Shown: positions 17,844-27,625 of the stretch, piece by piece
How positions within the stretch are numbered: the stretch's first letter is position 1
Layout of the letters: every line of letters starts with the position of its first letter
Assembly (NCBI RefSeq): GCF_945957265.1
Contig: NZ_CAMFKO010000038.1
Span: forward strand, 1-37,357
Origin: an uncultured Dechloromonas sp.
GTDB taxonomy: Bacteria; Pseudomonadota; Gammaproteobacteria; Burkholderiales; Rhodocyclaceae
Length of the DNA: 37,357 nt
Direction: 5' to 3'
Notes under the pieces: model-generated
Told to the model about the DNA's origin: nothing
Seen by the model: the letters and a program-made list of their open reading frames with translations, nothing else
The model's database searches: none
Position numbers and translations under genes: made by a program

Positions 17844-19850
17844 TCAGAACTCCAGCGGGTCGACCTCGATATGCCAGCGCAGGCGGGAGGGCGCCTTGAG
17901 GCCTTCGATGGCTTCGCGCCACTGTGGCAGGAAAGCCTGCAACGCCGGGCGCGAATGCGATTCGGCGAGGAGCTGGCCGCGCTCGAGGTTGGCCAGGCGG
18001 GCCATCTTCATCGGTACCGGATCGTAGATCAGGACGTTGTCGTGAGCGGCAATGACCGGCAAGGCCGCCGCCGCTTTCAGGAAGGCGATGGCATCGGCCA
18101 TGTCGGGCGCCTCGGCGCGCAGCATGGCCTGGAAGGTGTAGGGCGGAAAACCGGCCTGCTCGCGCTCGGTCAGCTGGCCGCCGGCGAAACCGGGGTAGTC
18201 GTGGGCGACCAGCGCGGCGAACAGCGGATGATCCGGATACTGCGTCTGGATCAGCACTTCGCCCTTCAGTTCGGCCCGCCCTGCCCGGCCGGCGACCTGC
18301 ATGAGCTGGGCGAACAGCCGCTCCGGCGCGCGGCAGTCGGCGGCGAACAGCGCCGAATCGGCGCCCAGGATGCCGACCAGGGTCAGCTTGGGAAAATCGT
18401 GTCCCTTGGCCAGCATCTGCGTGCCGACCAGGATGTCGGCCTCGCCGCCGTGGATGCGTTCGAGGACCGCCTCCCACTGCTTGCGGCTCTTCACCGCGTC
18501 GCGATCGACACGCAGGATGCGGGCATCCGGAAACTGCTCCTGCAACCAGCCCTCGAGGCGCTGCGTGCCCCGCCCGAAAGGGTGGATATCCTGGTTACCG
18601 CAGGTCGGGCAGGCTTTCGGGATGCGGTATTCGAAGCCGCAGTGATGGCAGCGCAGGCGCCGGTCGGCCAGGTGCAGCACCATGTTCGCCGCACAGCGTT
18701 TGCAGCGGGATACCCAGCCGCAGGGCGGGCAGGCCAGGACCGGGGCATAACCCCGTCGGTTGAGGAAGACGAGGCTTTGCTCGCCGCGTTCCAGGCGGGC
18801 CTGGATGGCCGCGATCAGCGGCTCGCTGACCCCCTCCTTCAAGGCCATGCGCCGCGTGTCGAGCACCTTCACCGTCGGCAGCGTGGCTTCCGGGTTGGCC
18901 CGCTGCTCCAGGGTCAGCATGCGGTAGCGCTTGGTCCGGGCATTCGACCACGATTCCAGCGAGGGGGTCGCCGAACCCAGGAGGACGGGGATTTTCAACT
19001 GGTTGGCCCGGAACACCGCGACATCGCGGGCCGAATAGCGCATGCCGTCCTGCTGCTTGAACGAGGCGTCGTGCTCCTCGTCGACGACGATCAGCCCGAG
19101 CCGCGGCATGGGCGTGAAGATGGCCAGGCGGGTGCCGAGCACGATGCTCGCCTCGCCGGAAAACGCCGCCCGCCAGTTGCGCTCGCGCGCCGCCTCGGCC
19201 AGTTCGCTGTGCAGGGAAACCACGCTGCGCTCCGGAAAGCGGGCGCGCACCCGGCCCTCGAGCTGGGGCGTCAGGTTGATCTCGGGGACGAGCAGCAGGA
19301 CCTGCTTGCCTGCCGCCAGCGCCTTGTCGATCAGGCGCAGGTAAACCTCGGTCTTGCCGCTGCCGGTCACGCCATGCAGCAGGTAGGCGGCAAACCCCGC
19401 GCCCGGATCGATGGCCGCCACGGCCGCGGCCTGCTCGCCGGTCAGTTCCGGCGGCGCCAGCGCGGCGGGCGGCTTGGCGGCACGGCCATTGCGCCGGTCC
19501 GGCGGATCGAGGCGCTTGAGGCCGGCCGGCAAGGCCTGCAGCACGACCTCCCCGAAAGCGGCCTGGTAGTAGGTGCTGGCAAATTCGCAAAGCCCCAGGA
19601 AGTCGCGGGGCAAGGGCGGCAGATCACGTAGTATGTCGCCGGCGGCCTTGAGTTGCTCGACCGGCCAGTCGCTGGCATCGGCGACGTCCACGATGACCCC
19701 GAGCTTTTCGCCGCGCCCGAACGGGACCCGGACGCGCAAGCCGACATCCTCCGGGCTGGCCGCCGCGCTGACATAGTCGAAGAGTCGATGCAGCGGCAAA
19801 TCGAGGGCAACGCGCAAAACAGGCATCGTTTCAGCGGCCGAGGCCGTCAT
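17844..19850 (-). CDS. priA: Primosomal helicase PriA
   Basis: This 668-residue protein is PriA, which reloads the replisome at stalled forks. Seen in order: a 3'-end-binding N-terminal domain (RVALDLPLHRLFDYV), Walker A GVTGSGKTEVY, the DEEH box, eight zinc-binding cysteines (CPPCGWVSRCKRC, then CHHCGFEY and CPTCG), helicase motifs including GTQMLAKGHDF and QVAGRAGR, and a C-terminal domain ending WHIEVDPLEF. The length is slightly below E. coli PriA (732). The start could also be ATG 19826 (MPVLRV). A DnaA-box cluster lies upstream, between this gene and hemE. Confidence 0.97.
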   Translation of the reverse strand: MTASAAETMPVLRVALDLPLHRLFDYVSAAASPEDVGLRVRVPFGRGEKLGVIVDVADASDWPVEQLKAAGDILRDLPPLPRDFLGLCEFASTYYQAAFGEVVLQALPAGLKRLDPPDRRNGRAAKPPAALAPPELTGEQAAAVAAIDPGAGFAAYLLHGVTGSGKTEVYLRLIDKALAAGKQVLLLVPEINLTPQLEGRVRARFPERSVVSLHSELAEAARERNWRAAFSGEASIVLGTRLAIFTPMPRLGLIVVDEEHDASFKQQDGMRYSARDVAVFRANQLKIPVLLGSATPSLESWSNARTKRYRMLTLEQRANPEATLPTVKVLDTRRMALKEGVSEPLIAAIQARLERGEQSLVFLNRRGYAPVLACPPCGWVSRCKRCAANMVLHLADRRLRCHHCGFEYRIPKACPTCGNQDIHPFGRGTQRLEGWLQEQFPDARILRVDRDAVKSRKQWEAVLERIHGGEADILVGTQMLAKGHDFPKLTLVGILGADSALFAADCRAPERLFAQLMQVAGRAGRAELKGEVLIQTQYPDHPLFAALVAHDYPGFAGGQLTEREQAGFPPYTFQAMLRAEAPDMADAIAFLKAAAALPVIAAHDNVLIYDPVPMKMARLANLERGQLLAESHSRPALQAFLPQWREAIEGLKAPSRLRWHIEVDPLEF

Positions 19851-19899
19851 TTCTCCGAAAAAACGGGCAGGTTCGATTCAAAATCGACGGCTTTTGGAG

Positions 19900-20099
19900 T
19901 TGTCCACAAAAACTGTGGATAACTTTGTGAATTACTTCCGGGCCAATGCGCTAAGTCGTGGGCCGGTAAGGATTTTGTCACCTTGCCGAAATAATGGGCA
20001 ACCAACAAAATCGTTTAAATTCAACACCTTGAATAAACACAATACTGTCAAGGCTTTTTGCGGACATTTTTTTCGCAGGTGGCAAAACTCTGTGCATAA
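19900..20099. promoter_or_regulatory. DnaA-box cluster in AT-rich gap hemE-priA
   Basis: The 277-bp gap 19851-20127 holds DnaA-box words: TTGTCCACA (19900-19908, one change from consensus), TGTGGATAA (19914-19922, consensus TTATCCACA reversed) and TGTGCATAA (20091-20099, consensus TTATGCACA reversed). The first two form a convergent pair 5 bp apart. The stretch is AT-rich compared with its neighbours. Two of the boxes fit TTATNCACA exactly. It also must contain the priA promoter, which I cannot place with confidence. Possible roles are DnaA control of priA, a DnaA titration or reactivation site, or a part of the origin. Confidence 0.55.
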
Positions 20100-20127
20100 G
20101 TCAAGCTTTGCCACCCACTTATAGGCA

Positions 20128-21195
20128 TTACTTACGTAATAGACGGCTATGCGTATGCACCGCTTCGACCAGGGCGGTCACGCTCTCGGGCGGCGTGAAC
20201 TGGGAGATGCCATGGCCCAGGTTGAAGACATGGCCGGTGTTGCCCGTTCCATAGCTGTCGAGCACCTTCTTCGCTTCCGCGGCAACGATTTCCGGCTGGG
20301 CGAACAGCACGTTCGGGTCGAGGTTGCCTTGCAGGGCGACCTTGTCGCCGACGCGGCGGCGGGCCTCGCCGATGTCGATGGTCCAGTCCAGGCCGACGGC
20401 GTCGCAGCCGATGGCGGCGATCTTTTCCAGCCACAGGCCGCCGTTCTTGGTGAACACGATGCTCGGAATGCGCTGGCCGTCCTTTTCCTTCTTCAGGCCG
20501 GCGACGATGCGCTGCATGTAGGCCAGCGAGAATTCCTCGTAGGCGGCATTGGACAGCGAACCGCCCCAGGTGTCGAAGATCATCACCGCCTGGGCGCCGG
20601 AGTCGATCTGCGCGTTGAGGTAGGAAATGACCGACTCGGTGGTCACCGACAGGATCTTGTGCAGCAGGTCCGGGCGGTTGTAGAGCATGCCCTTGATGTT
20701 GCGGAAATCGCTCGAGCCCTGGCCTTCGACCATGTAGCAGGCGAGCGTGTAGGGGCTGCCGGAGAAGCCGATCAGCGGCACCGAGTTGTCCAGGGCGCGG
20801 CGGATTTCCGACACGGCGTCCATGACGTAGCCGAGGTGCTCGTAGGGATCGGGAGCGGTCAGGTTGTTGATCGCCCATTCCTCGCGCAGCGGACGCTCGA
20901 AACGCGGGCCCTCGCCTTCGGCGAAATACAGGCCGAGGCCCATCGCATCGGGCACGGTCAGGATGTCGGAGAACAGGATGGCGGCGTCGAGGTCGTAGCG
21001 GGCCAGCGGCTGCAGCGTGACTTCGCAGGCCATGCTCGGCGACTTGCACAGGTTCAGGAAATTGCCGGCCCGTTTGCGGGTTTCGCAGTACTCGGGCAGG
21101 TAGCGGCCCGCCTGGCGCATCAGCCACAGCGGGGTGTATTCGGTCGGCTCCTTCAACAGGGCGCGCAGGAAAGTGTCGTTCTTGGGTCGGCTCAC
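20128..21195 (-). CDS. hemE: Uroporphyrinogen decarboxylase
   Basis: HemE removes four carboxyl groups from uroporphyrinogen III to make coproporphyrinogen III in heme synthesis, without a cofactor. The 355-residue protein shows the signatures [15 protein letters not shown] (substrate-binding Arg), [15 protein letters not shown] (catalytic Asp), [13 protein letters not shown] with a conserved Tyr, and [14 protein letters not shown] near the end. It lies 91 bp downstream of trkH and 277 bp upstream of priA. Confidence 0.98.
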   Translation of the reverse strand: MSRPKNDTFLRALLKEPTEYTPLWLMRQAGRYLPEYCETRKRAGNFLNLCKSPSMACEVTLQPLARYDLDAAILFSDILTVPDAMGLGLYFAEGEGPRFERPLREEWAINNLTAPDPYEHLGYVMDAVSEIRRALDNSVPLIGFSGSPYTLACYMVEGQGSSDFRNIKGMLYNRPDLLHKILSVTTESVISYLNAQIDSGAQAVMIFDTWGGSLSNAAYEEFSLAYMQRIVAGLKKEKDGQRIPSIVFTKNGGLWLEKIAAIGCDAVGLDWTIDIGEARRRVGDKVALQGNLDPNVLFAQPEIVAAEAKKVLDSYGTGNTGHVFNLGHGISQFTPPESVTALVEAVHTHSRLLRK

Positions 21196-21286
21196 GTCGG
21201 ACTCCGCCAGAAAATCGGAAAAGCGGCATTATCCGCCTTTCCCCGCTCGCGGTCACTTGCGATACATCAGGAAAAGGCGGGGTGCG

Positions 21287-22744
21287 TCACTTTCTCCAGA
21301 AATACGGGGTAAAGAGCACGACCAGGGAAAATATCTCGAGACGCCCGGCCAGCATGGCCAGCGAACAGATCCACACCTGGAAGTCGGTCAGCGCCTGGTA
21401 GTTCTGCGCCGGCCCGACCACGTTGAGACCCGGCCCGGCATTGTTGATGCAGGCGATGATCGCCGTGAAAGCGGAGATGAAGTCCAGGCCGCTGGCGACC
21501 AGGAAGAAGGTCAGTTCGCCCACCGTCAGGGCGTAGAGGAAGATGAAGCCCATGACGGCGCCGGCAATATGGGTCGGAATGATGCTGCCGCCGATGCAGA
21601 TCGGATTGACGACATTCGGGTGGATCAATTTTTCCAGTTCGCGCGCGCCCTGCCGGATCAGGATCAGCGTGCGGATCATCTTGATTCCGCCGCCGGTCGA
21701 TCCGGACGATACCGCGATGCAGGACAGGAAGAGCATCCACAGCGGCACGAAGATCGGCCACTTGTCGTAATCGACGCTGGCGAAGCCGCAGTCGGTGGCG
21801 ATCGACACCAGGTTGAAGGCGACATGGCGGAAGGCGACGCCGAGGTCGTCATAGACGTCGGCCTGCCACAGGTAGAGGGAACAGACCAGGATGCTCGAGG
21901 CGATCAGGGCGACAAAGGCCTTGGCCTCGGTGTCGCGCCAGTAGCAGCGCAGCGAGCGCCCCCGCCAGGCGACGAAATGGGTCGCGAAATTCATGCCGGC
22001 GATCATCATGAAGACGATCAGGATGCCCTCGATCATGGGCGAATCGAACTGGCCGACGCTGGCGTCGTAGGTCGAGAAACCGCCGAGCGAGAGTGCGGCG
22101 AAGGCGTGGCAGATGGCGTCCAGCCAGTTCATCCCGGCCAGCTTGAGGCAGGCGATGCACGCCGCGGTGATGCCGAAATAGACCAGCCACAGGGCCTTGG
22201 CGGTGCCGGCGATGCGCGGCGTCAGCTTCGAATCCTTCATCGGGCCGGGCGTTTCCGCCTTGTAGAGCTGCATGCCGCCGACCCCGAGCAGGGGCAGGAT
22301 GGCGACCGCCAGCACGATGATGCCCATGCCGCCCAGCCAGTTCAGCTCGTGCCGCCACAGGTTGACCGACGGCGGCAGTTTGTCGAGGCCGGTGAGCACC
22401 GTGGCGCCGGTGGTCGTCAGACCGGACATCGTTTCGAAGAAGGCATCGGTGAACGACAGGCCGTCGATGGTCAGCATCAGCGGCACCGTGGCGATGGCGG
22501 CCATCATGACCCAGGCCAGGGTGACCAGCAGGAAGCCGTCGCGCGGGCGCAACTCGCGCTTGTAGCGGTGCGTGCAGACAACCAGCCCGGCCCCGCAGGC
22601 CAGGCAGAAGAGCATGGCGTCGAAAAAATCCCAGGTCGTGCCATCGGCATAGATCAGGGAACTGGCAATCGGCATCAGGTAGGTCGCCGCAAAGAAAAGC
22701 AGCAGCATCCCCATGACGTGCAGTACAGGCAGGACGGTATGCAT
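21287..22744 (-). CDS. trkH: TrkH potassium-uptake channel subunit
   Basis: This 485-residue membrane protein has four potassium-filter loops: SGLTTTGATVL, ALSLGGFSTYD, ATDCGFASVD and INNAGPGLNVVG. Each keeps the conserved glycine of the TrkH/KtrB selectivity filter. Membrane helices flank each loop. It forms the channel pore; TrkA (next gene) is the cytoplasmic gating ring. The start is taken at ATG 22744 (MHTVLPVLH), 11 bp after the trkA stop; the open frame runs further upstream but overlaps trkA. Confidence 0.95.
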   Translation of the reverse strand: MHTVLPVLHVMGMLLLFFAATYLMPIASSLIYADGTTWDFFDAMLFCLACGAGLVVCTHRYKRELRPRDGFLLVTLAWVMMAAIATVPLMLTIDGLSFTDAFFETMSGLTTTGATVLTGLDKLPPSVNLWRHELNWLGGMGIIVLAVAILPLLGVGGMQLYKAETPGPMKDSKLTPRIAGTAKALWLVYFGITAACIACLKLAGMNWLDAICHAFAALSLGGFSTYDASVGQFDSPMIEGILIVFMMIAGMNFATHFVAWRGRSLRCYWRDTEAKAFVALIASSILVCSLYLWQADVYDDLGVAFRHVAFNLVSIATDCGFASVDYDKWPIFVPLWMLFLSCIAVSSGSTGGGIKMIRTLILIRQGARELEKLIHPNVVNPICIGGSIIPTHIAGAVMGFIFLYALTVGELTFFLVASGLDFISAFTAIIACINNAGPGLNVVGPAQNYQALTDFQVWICSLAMLAGRLEIFSLVVLFTPYFWRK

Positions 22745-22755
22745 GGCGGCCCCGC

Positions 22756-24189
22756 TCAGAAAAATCCGACGCTGACCTGGAACAGCGCCTCGACCTTGCG
22801 GACGAGCTTCTTCGACAGGCAGAAGACGATGACGTGATCGCCCGATTCGATGACCGTTTCGCCGTGCGCGATGACGACATGCCCGGCCCGCCGCTCGACC
22901 GTCCCGTCGTCGCGCACGCGCAACACCTCGATCTGCTCGAAATTGCGCACCAGCGCCGCCACCGTGACGCCCTCGGGGAAGGGAATCCGGTCGATCCGCC
23001 GCCCGACCACCTGCGAACTCTGCGCATCGCCGTGGGCGACGATCTCCAGCGCCTCGGCGGCTCCCCGGCGCAGGGAATGCACGGCCACCACGTCGCCGCG
23101 CCGGACATGCGCCAGCAAATGGCCGATCGAAACCTGGGCGGGCGAAATGGCGATGTCGATCGGCCCGCCCTGGATCATCTCGGCGTAGGCGCGCCGGTTG
23201 ACGATGGCGACGACGCGCTTGCACCCCATCCGCTTGGCCAGCGAGGCCGACATGATGTTGTTCTCGTCGTCGTTGGTCAGCGCCAGGAAGAGATCCATGT
23301 CGTCGATGTTTTCCTGCTCCAGCAGGGCCTCGTCGGTGGTATCCCCGGCCAGGACCAGGGTGTTGTCGAGTTGCGTGGCGGCGAGCTCGGCGCGCTCCGG
23401 GCGATTTTCGATGAGCTTGATTTCGTAGCGGGACTCCAGGGCCGCGGCGACGCGCAGGCCGATGTTGCCGGCCCCGCCGATCATGATGCGGCGCACCGCC
23501 GTCATCATCCGGCGCAATTCGCGCAGCACGGGCCGGATATCCTCGGCCGCCGCCAGCACGAACACCTCGTCGCCGGCCCGGATCAGCGTTTCGCCCTCCG
23601 GCTGGATCGCCTGCTCGTCGCGGTAGATCGCCGCGATCCGGGCGTCCATGCCGGGCGGCAGATGTTCGCGCATGTCGCGGATCGGCTTGCCGACCAGCAA
23701 ACCGCCGTCGTAAGCGCGAACGGCAACCAGGAAAACCCGGCCGCCGGCGAATTGCATGACCTGCAGCGCCTCCGGGAACTCGATCAGGCGCTGGATATAT
23801 TCCGAGATCACCATTTCCGGGCAAATCGCATGATCGACCGCGAACTTGTCGGGCGCCAGCAGGCTGGGATCGCTCAGGAAATCCTGCGAGCGCAGGCGGG
23901 CGATCCGGGTCGGCACGTTGTAGACGCTCTGCGCCAACTTGCAGGCCACCAGGTTGGTCTGGTCGCTCTGCGTCACGGCAATGACCAGGTCGGCGTCCGC
24001 GGCGCCCGCCTCGCTCAGCACGCTGGGGGTCGCCGCGTTGCCGGCCACCGTGCGCAAGTCCAGCTTGTCCTGCAGTTGCATCAGGCGGGCCCTGTCGCTA
24101 TCGACCACCGTGATGTCGTTCTCTTCCGAAACCAAACCCTCGGCCACGCTCGCACCAACCTGACCGGCCCCCAGAATGATGACTTTCAT
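22756..24189 (-). CDS. trkA: TrkA, regulatory ring of potassium uptake
   Basis: This 477-residue protein has two RCK units. The first begins KVIILGAGQVGASVAEGLV, with the nucleotide-binding GxGxxG and acidic end VVDSDRARL; the second begins with IMIGGAGNIGLRVAAAL. Each is followed by a C-terminal RCK_C domain. TrkA binds NAD(H) or ATP and gates TrkH. It sits 36 bp after ntrX and 11 bp before trkH. Confidence 0.96.
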   Translation of the reverse strand: MKVIILGAGQVGASVAEGLVSEENDITVVDSDRARLMQLQDKLDLRTVAGNAATPSVLSEAGAADADLVIAVTQSDQTNLVACKLAQSVYNVPTRIARLRSQDFLSDPSLLAPDKFAVDHAICPEMVISEYIQRLIEFPEALQVMQFAGGRVFLVAVRAYDGGLLVGKPIRDMREHLPPGMDARIAAIYRDEQAIQPEGETLIRAGDEVFVLAAAEDIRPVLRELRRMMTAVRRIMIGGAGNIGLRVAAALESRYEIKLIENRPERAELAATQLDNTLVLAGDTTDEALLEQENIDDMDLFLALTNDDENNIMSASLAKRMGCKRVVAIVNRRAYAEMIQGGPIDIAISPAQVSIGHLLAHVRRGDVVAVHSLRRGAAEALEIVAHGDAQSSQVVGRRIDRIPFPEGVTVAALVRNFEQIEVLRVRDDGTVERRAGHVVIAHGETVIESGDHVIVFCLSKKLVRKVEALFQVSVGFF

Positions 24190-24225
24190 GCAACCCCCAA
24201 ATTGTGTGTCAGGGCGGTGCCCCGT

Positions 24226-25491
24226 TTATTCTTCGCCGCGTTTTCCGAGCTTGACGTCCAGTTGCTTGAGCTTGCGATACAAGTGGGTGCGCTCCAGGCC
24301 CGAACGCTCGGCCAGCTTCGTCATGTTCCCACCTTCCAGGCGCAGATGGTGCTCGAAATACAGTTTTTCGAAGGCGTCCCGCGCTTCGCGCAGGGGCTGG
24401 TCGAAAAGCGGCAGCAGCGACTGCATTTCCGAACGCTCGCCCCCATCCTGGGGCATCACCCGGAGCACGTCGTCGGCGCTGATTTCCTCGTCGAGCGAGG
24501 TCAGCGCCAGGTTGCGCACCAGCACATAGAGATCGCTCCAGCTCGAATCCGGCTGGCGCTTCCACGGCAGGGAGCGCAGCGTATTCAGGGCGGCCGTGGA
24601 AAAACGGCGCAGCGGCACTTCGCCGCGTTCGACAAAATTGGTCAGCAGCAACCCGGCGATCTCCGGCAGCTCGTCGCCATGGCCGGCCAGCGACGGCATG
24701 GCCACCCAGACCTCGCCGATGCGCGACAGCAGCTTGCTGTCCCAGCCGGCGTCGGCCAGCGTCGTCAGCGACACGACCGTCGCCGCGACCAGTTGCAGGT
24801 TCAGTTTCTCCAGGCGATCCATGGCGAAGGCCAGGTTCATCTGCTGCATCTTGCCGAGCACGGCGAGATTGGGGACAAACAGGATGCCGCCGGTGATCTT
24901 TTCGAGCATGTCCTGGGTCAGCGCGCTGCTCACCTCGCTCAGGTCGAGCCATGGCGCACGCGGCAGCTGCAGCGTGCGCGCGCAGATTTCCGCCATGCCG
25001 CCATTGGCCCCCTTGATCAACAGGGCCGGCGACTTGGCCGACGCCTGCTCGAGGCGCCGCTTGAATTCCTTGACGAAGGCCGAGCGGGTGAAGGATTCCA
25101 GCGTCAGCGCCGGCCGGGCCGGCGGCTTGTCGTGCTTGAGCGCCTTCTGCACGGTGGACAGCAGTTTCTGCAGGGCAATCGGCTTCTCGAGGAAATCGAA
25201 GGCACCGAAGCGCGTGGCCTCGACCGCCGTGTCGATGGTGCCGTGCCCCGACATCATGACCACCGGCATGTTGAGATGCCCGGCGGCGTGCCACTCCTTG
25301 AGCAGGGAGATGCCGTCGGTATCCGGCATCCAGATGTCGAGCAGGACGAGATCGGGGCGCAGATCGTTGCGAATCTGCCGCGCCGCCGTCGCGTTTTCCG
25401 CCAGCCGAACGTCGTACCCTTCGTCGATCAGGATTTCCGAGAGCAACTCGCGGATACCCACTTCGTCGTCAACGACCAGAATGATGGCCAT
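24226..25491 (-). CDS. ntrX: NtrX-like response regulator with degenerate AAA+ domain
   Basis: The 421-residue regulator has an intact receiver domain: Asp8/Asp9, phospho-acceptor Asp52 (VLLDIWMPDTDG), Ser81 and Lys103. The central domain keeps the length of a sigma54 activator ATPase, but Walker A is replaced (IKGANGGMAEICAR), Walker B is GGILFVPNL without the DE pair, and no GAFTGA loop is present. The C-terminal Fis-type helix-turn-helix is intact (NMTKLAERSGLERTHLYRKLK). It should bind DNA but probably cannot open sigma54 promoters itself. It overlaps the ntrY end by 23 bp. Confidence 0.9.
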   Translation of the reverse strand: MAIILVVDDEVGIRELLSEILIDEGYDVRLAENATAARQIRNDLRPDLVLLDIWMPDTDGISLLKEWHAAGHLNMPVVMMSGHGTIDTAVEATRFGAFDFLEKPIALQKLLSTVQKALKHDKPPARPALTLESFTRSAFVKEFKRRLEQASAKSPALLIKGANGGMAEICARTLQLPRAPWLDLSEVSSALTQDMLEKITGGILFVPNLAVLGKMQQMNLAFAMDRLEKLNLQLVAATVVSLTTLADAGWDSKLLSRIGEVWVAMPSLAGHGDELPEIAGLLLTNFVERGEVPLRRFSTAALNTLRSLPWKRQPDSSWSDLYVLVRNLALTSLDEEISADDVLRVMPQDGGERSEMQSLLPLFDQPLREARDAFEKLYFEHHLRLEGGNMTKLAERSGLERTHLYRKLKQLDVKLGKRGEE

Positions 25492-27625
25492 TTTTGGCTT
25501 CCTCCTCTTTCACCAGGGGCAGGCGGATGTCGATCCGCGCGCCGCCCTCCGGTGCATTGCTGATTTCGATGCTGCCCTGGTGTTCGTCGACGATCTTCCT
25601 GACGATGGGCAAGCCAAGGCCGGTTCCCTTGGCCTTGGTGGTGACATAGGGCTCGAAGATGCGCGGCAACAGCTCGACCGGGAAGCCCGGGCCGTTGTCG
25701 GCGATCGACAGGCGCGCGTGGCGGATGCCCCGTTCGGTACGCAGGAGGATGCGCGCCCCGGCGCGTCCTTCCAGCGCATCCTCGGCATTGCGCAGCAGGT
25801 TGTGGATGATCTGCCGCAGCTGCGTGGCATCCCCCAGGATGCTGCCGAGGTCGGCCGCCAGGTCGGTTTCGATGGTCGCCGACGAGCTTTCGTAAAGGCC
25901 CAGGACTTCGCGGATCAGTTCGTTGAGATCGAGCGGTGCCACTTCCGGCGCCGGCAGGCGAGCGTAGTCGCGGAAGTCGTCGACCATGCGCTTCATGGCC
26001 TGCACCTGGTTGATGATCGTCTGCGTGCCGCGCGCCAGCATGTCGGCATCGCCATTGGCCAGCTTGTCGGCCAGCTTGAACTGCAGGCGCTCGGCCGACA
26101 GCTGGATCGGCGTCAGCGGGTTCTTGATCTCGTGCGCCAGGCGGCGCGCCACCTCGCCCCAGGCCGCGCTGCGCTGGGCGGCGATCAGCCGGGTCACGTC
26201 GTCGAACACCACCACGTCGCCGCCGCCGCTCGCTTCCGGCAGGCGGGAACCGCGCAGCAACAGCACCTGCGGCATGCCGTTCGGCCGCTCCAGCTCGAGC
26301 TGGGCCTGCCACTCCGGCTCCCCGGTCGCCGCAAACTGCTCGCGGATGAAGCTGCCGAGCACCTGCTGGCGCGGCCACTCCTCGACGGCGACGCTGACCA
26401 CGCCGTCGAAGTCGTCGTTCAGGATGGTCAGCGCCCCTTCGTTCACCGTGCGCAGCACGAAGCGCCGGTCGAAAACCAGCACGCCGGTGGACAGGTTGGC
26501 GAGGATCGATTCGAGGTAGCCGCGCGCCGACTCCAGCTCCGCCCGGTGGCGCTCGGTATCGCGGCGCGCGTCGTCGAGCTGGCGCGTCATGCGGTTGAAG
26601 GACTGGGTCAGCACGCCGAGTTCGTCGCCGCTGTAGATCGCCTGGCGCGGCGAGAAGTCGCCCTGCGCCACGGCCTGCGTCCCCTCGGCCAGGATGTGGA
26701 GCGGCGCCGCCAGCCGGCGCGCCATCAGGTAGGCCAGCGCGAAGGCGCCGAACAGGGCGACGAGCACGGTCAGCGTCAGGGTCAGCGCGTAGATGCGGGT
26801 CAGGCCGTCGCGCGCCAGCTGCAGCTCCTGGTAATCGCGATACACCCCCTGCACCGCGTCGGCATCGTGCGCCAGGGCGGTCGGGACCGGCTGCGTCAGT
26901 TGCAGGATGCGCGGCTCCTCGAACATGTCGCGTGCCGATACGGGAACCAGCACGCGCAGGAAGAGCTTGCCGCCGTCGCCCTCGACCGTGCCGATCGAAC
27001 GGGAATTCCGCGCCTGCTTGAGTTGCGCCTGGCTGGGCAGCTCGGGCATCAGGCTGGACAATTCGCTGGTCGCGCTCGACAACAGCTGGCCGCCGACCGA
27101 GAACAGCGCGGCCGTCTGCACGCCCTTTTCCTCGCGCAGGCGGAGCAGCGCCGAACGGCGCGAGGCTTCCTGGATATCGGACAATTCGCTGGCCATGCTG
27201 CGGCCCTTATCGACGATGTCGGCGAGCAGCGAATCGAGCGCCGAGCGCCCCAGGTGCAGGCCGGACTCGAGCGCCTTCTCGACCCGCACGTCGAACCAGC
27301 TTTCGATGGAGCGGGTGACGAACTGCACCGACACGCCATACACCAGCGCCCCGGGCAGCACCGCGATGACGCCGAACATCAGCATCAGGCGCAGTTTGAG
27401 CCGGGCCCCGAAGACCTGCGCCTGGTAATCGCGCCACAGGGTGCGCAGCTGCCAGCCGACGAGGCCGACCATGCCCAGCGCCAGGATCACGTTGAGGGCG
27501 ATCAGCAAGGGATAGTTGCGCGAGAAAATCACCGTGTCGGCCGCCGTCGACATCAGCAGCAGGAACCACAGGATGCCCCCGACTGCTGCCGCGAAAGCCC
27601 CGCCGGCGGCGACGAAGCGCTTCAT
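25469..27625 (-). CDS. ntrY: NtrY-like sensor histidine kinase
   Basis: This 718-residue membrane kinase has several N-terminal hydrophobic segments (about 5-110), a periplasmic region, another membrane pair near 285-310, a HAMP linker (LMARRLAAPLHILAEG), a PAS domain (SILANLSTGVLVFDRRF), the phospho-His motif RRLAHEIKNPLTPIQLS, and an ATPase domain with HNLLRNAEDAL, DNGPGFP and GTGLGLPIV. NtrY-NtrX pairs sense redox, nitrogen or envelope signals depending on the species; the signal is not known here. The ATG at 27625 overlaps the DUF4390 stop (ATGA). Confidence 0.95.
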   Translation of the reverse strand: MKRFVAAGGAFAAAVGGILWFLLLMSTAADTVIFSRNYPLLIALNVILALGMVGLVGWQLRTLWRDYQAQVFGARLKLRLMLMFGVIAVLPGALVYGVSVQFVTRSIESWFDVRVEKALESGLHLGRSALDSLLADIVDKGRSMASELSDIQEASRRSALLRLREEKGVQTAALFSVGGQLLSSATSELSSLMPELPSQAQLKQARNSRSIGTVEGDGGKLFLRVLVPVSARDMFEEPRILQLTQPVPTALAHDADAVQGVYRDYQELQLARDGLTRIYALTLTLTVLVALFGAFALAYLMARRLAAPLHILAEGTQAVAQGDFSPRQAIYSGDELGVLTQSFNRMTRQLDDARRDTERHRAELESARGYLESILANLSTGVLVFDRRFVLRTVNEGALTILNDDFDGVVSVAVEEWPRQQVLGSFIREQFAATGEPEWQAQLELERPNGMPQVLLLRGSRLPEASGGGDVVVFDDVTRLIAAQRSAAWGEVARRLAHEIKNPLTPIQLSAERLQFKLADKLANGDADMLARGTQTIINQVQAMKRMVDDFRDYARLPAPEVAPLDLNELIREVLGLYESSSATIETDLAADLGSILGDATQLRQIIHNLLRNAEDALEGRAGARILLRTERGIRHARLSIADNGPGFPVELLPRIFEPYVTTKAKGTGLGLPIVRKIVDEHQGSIEISNAPEGGARIDIRLPLVKEEEAKNGHHSGR

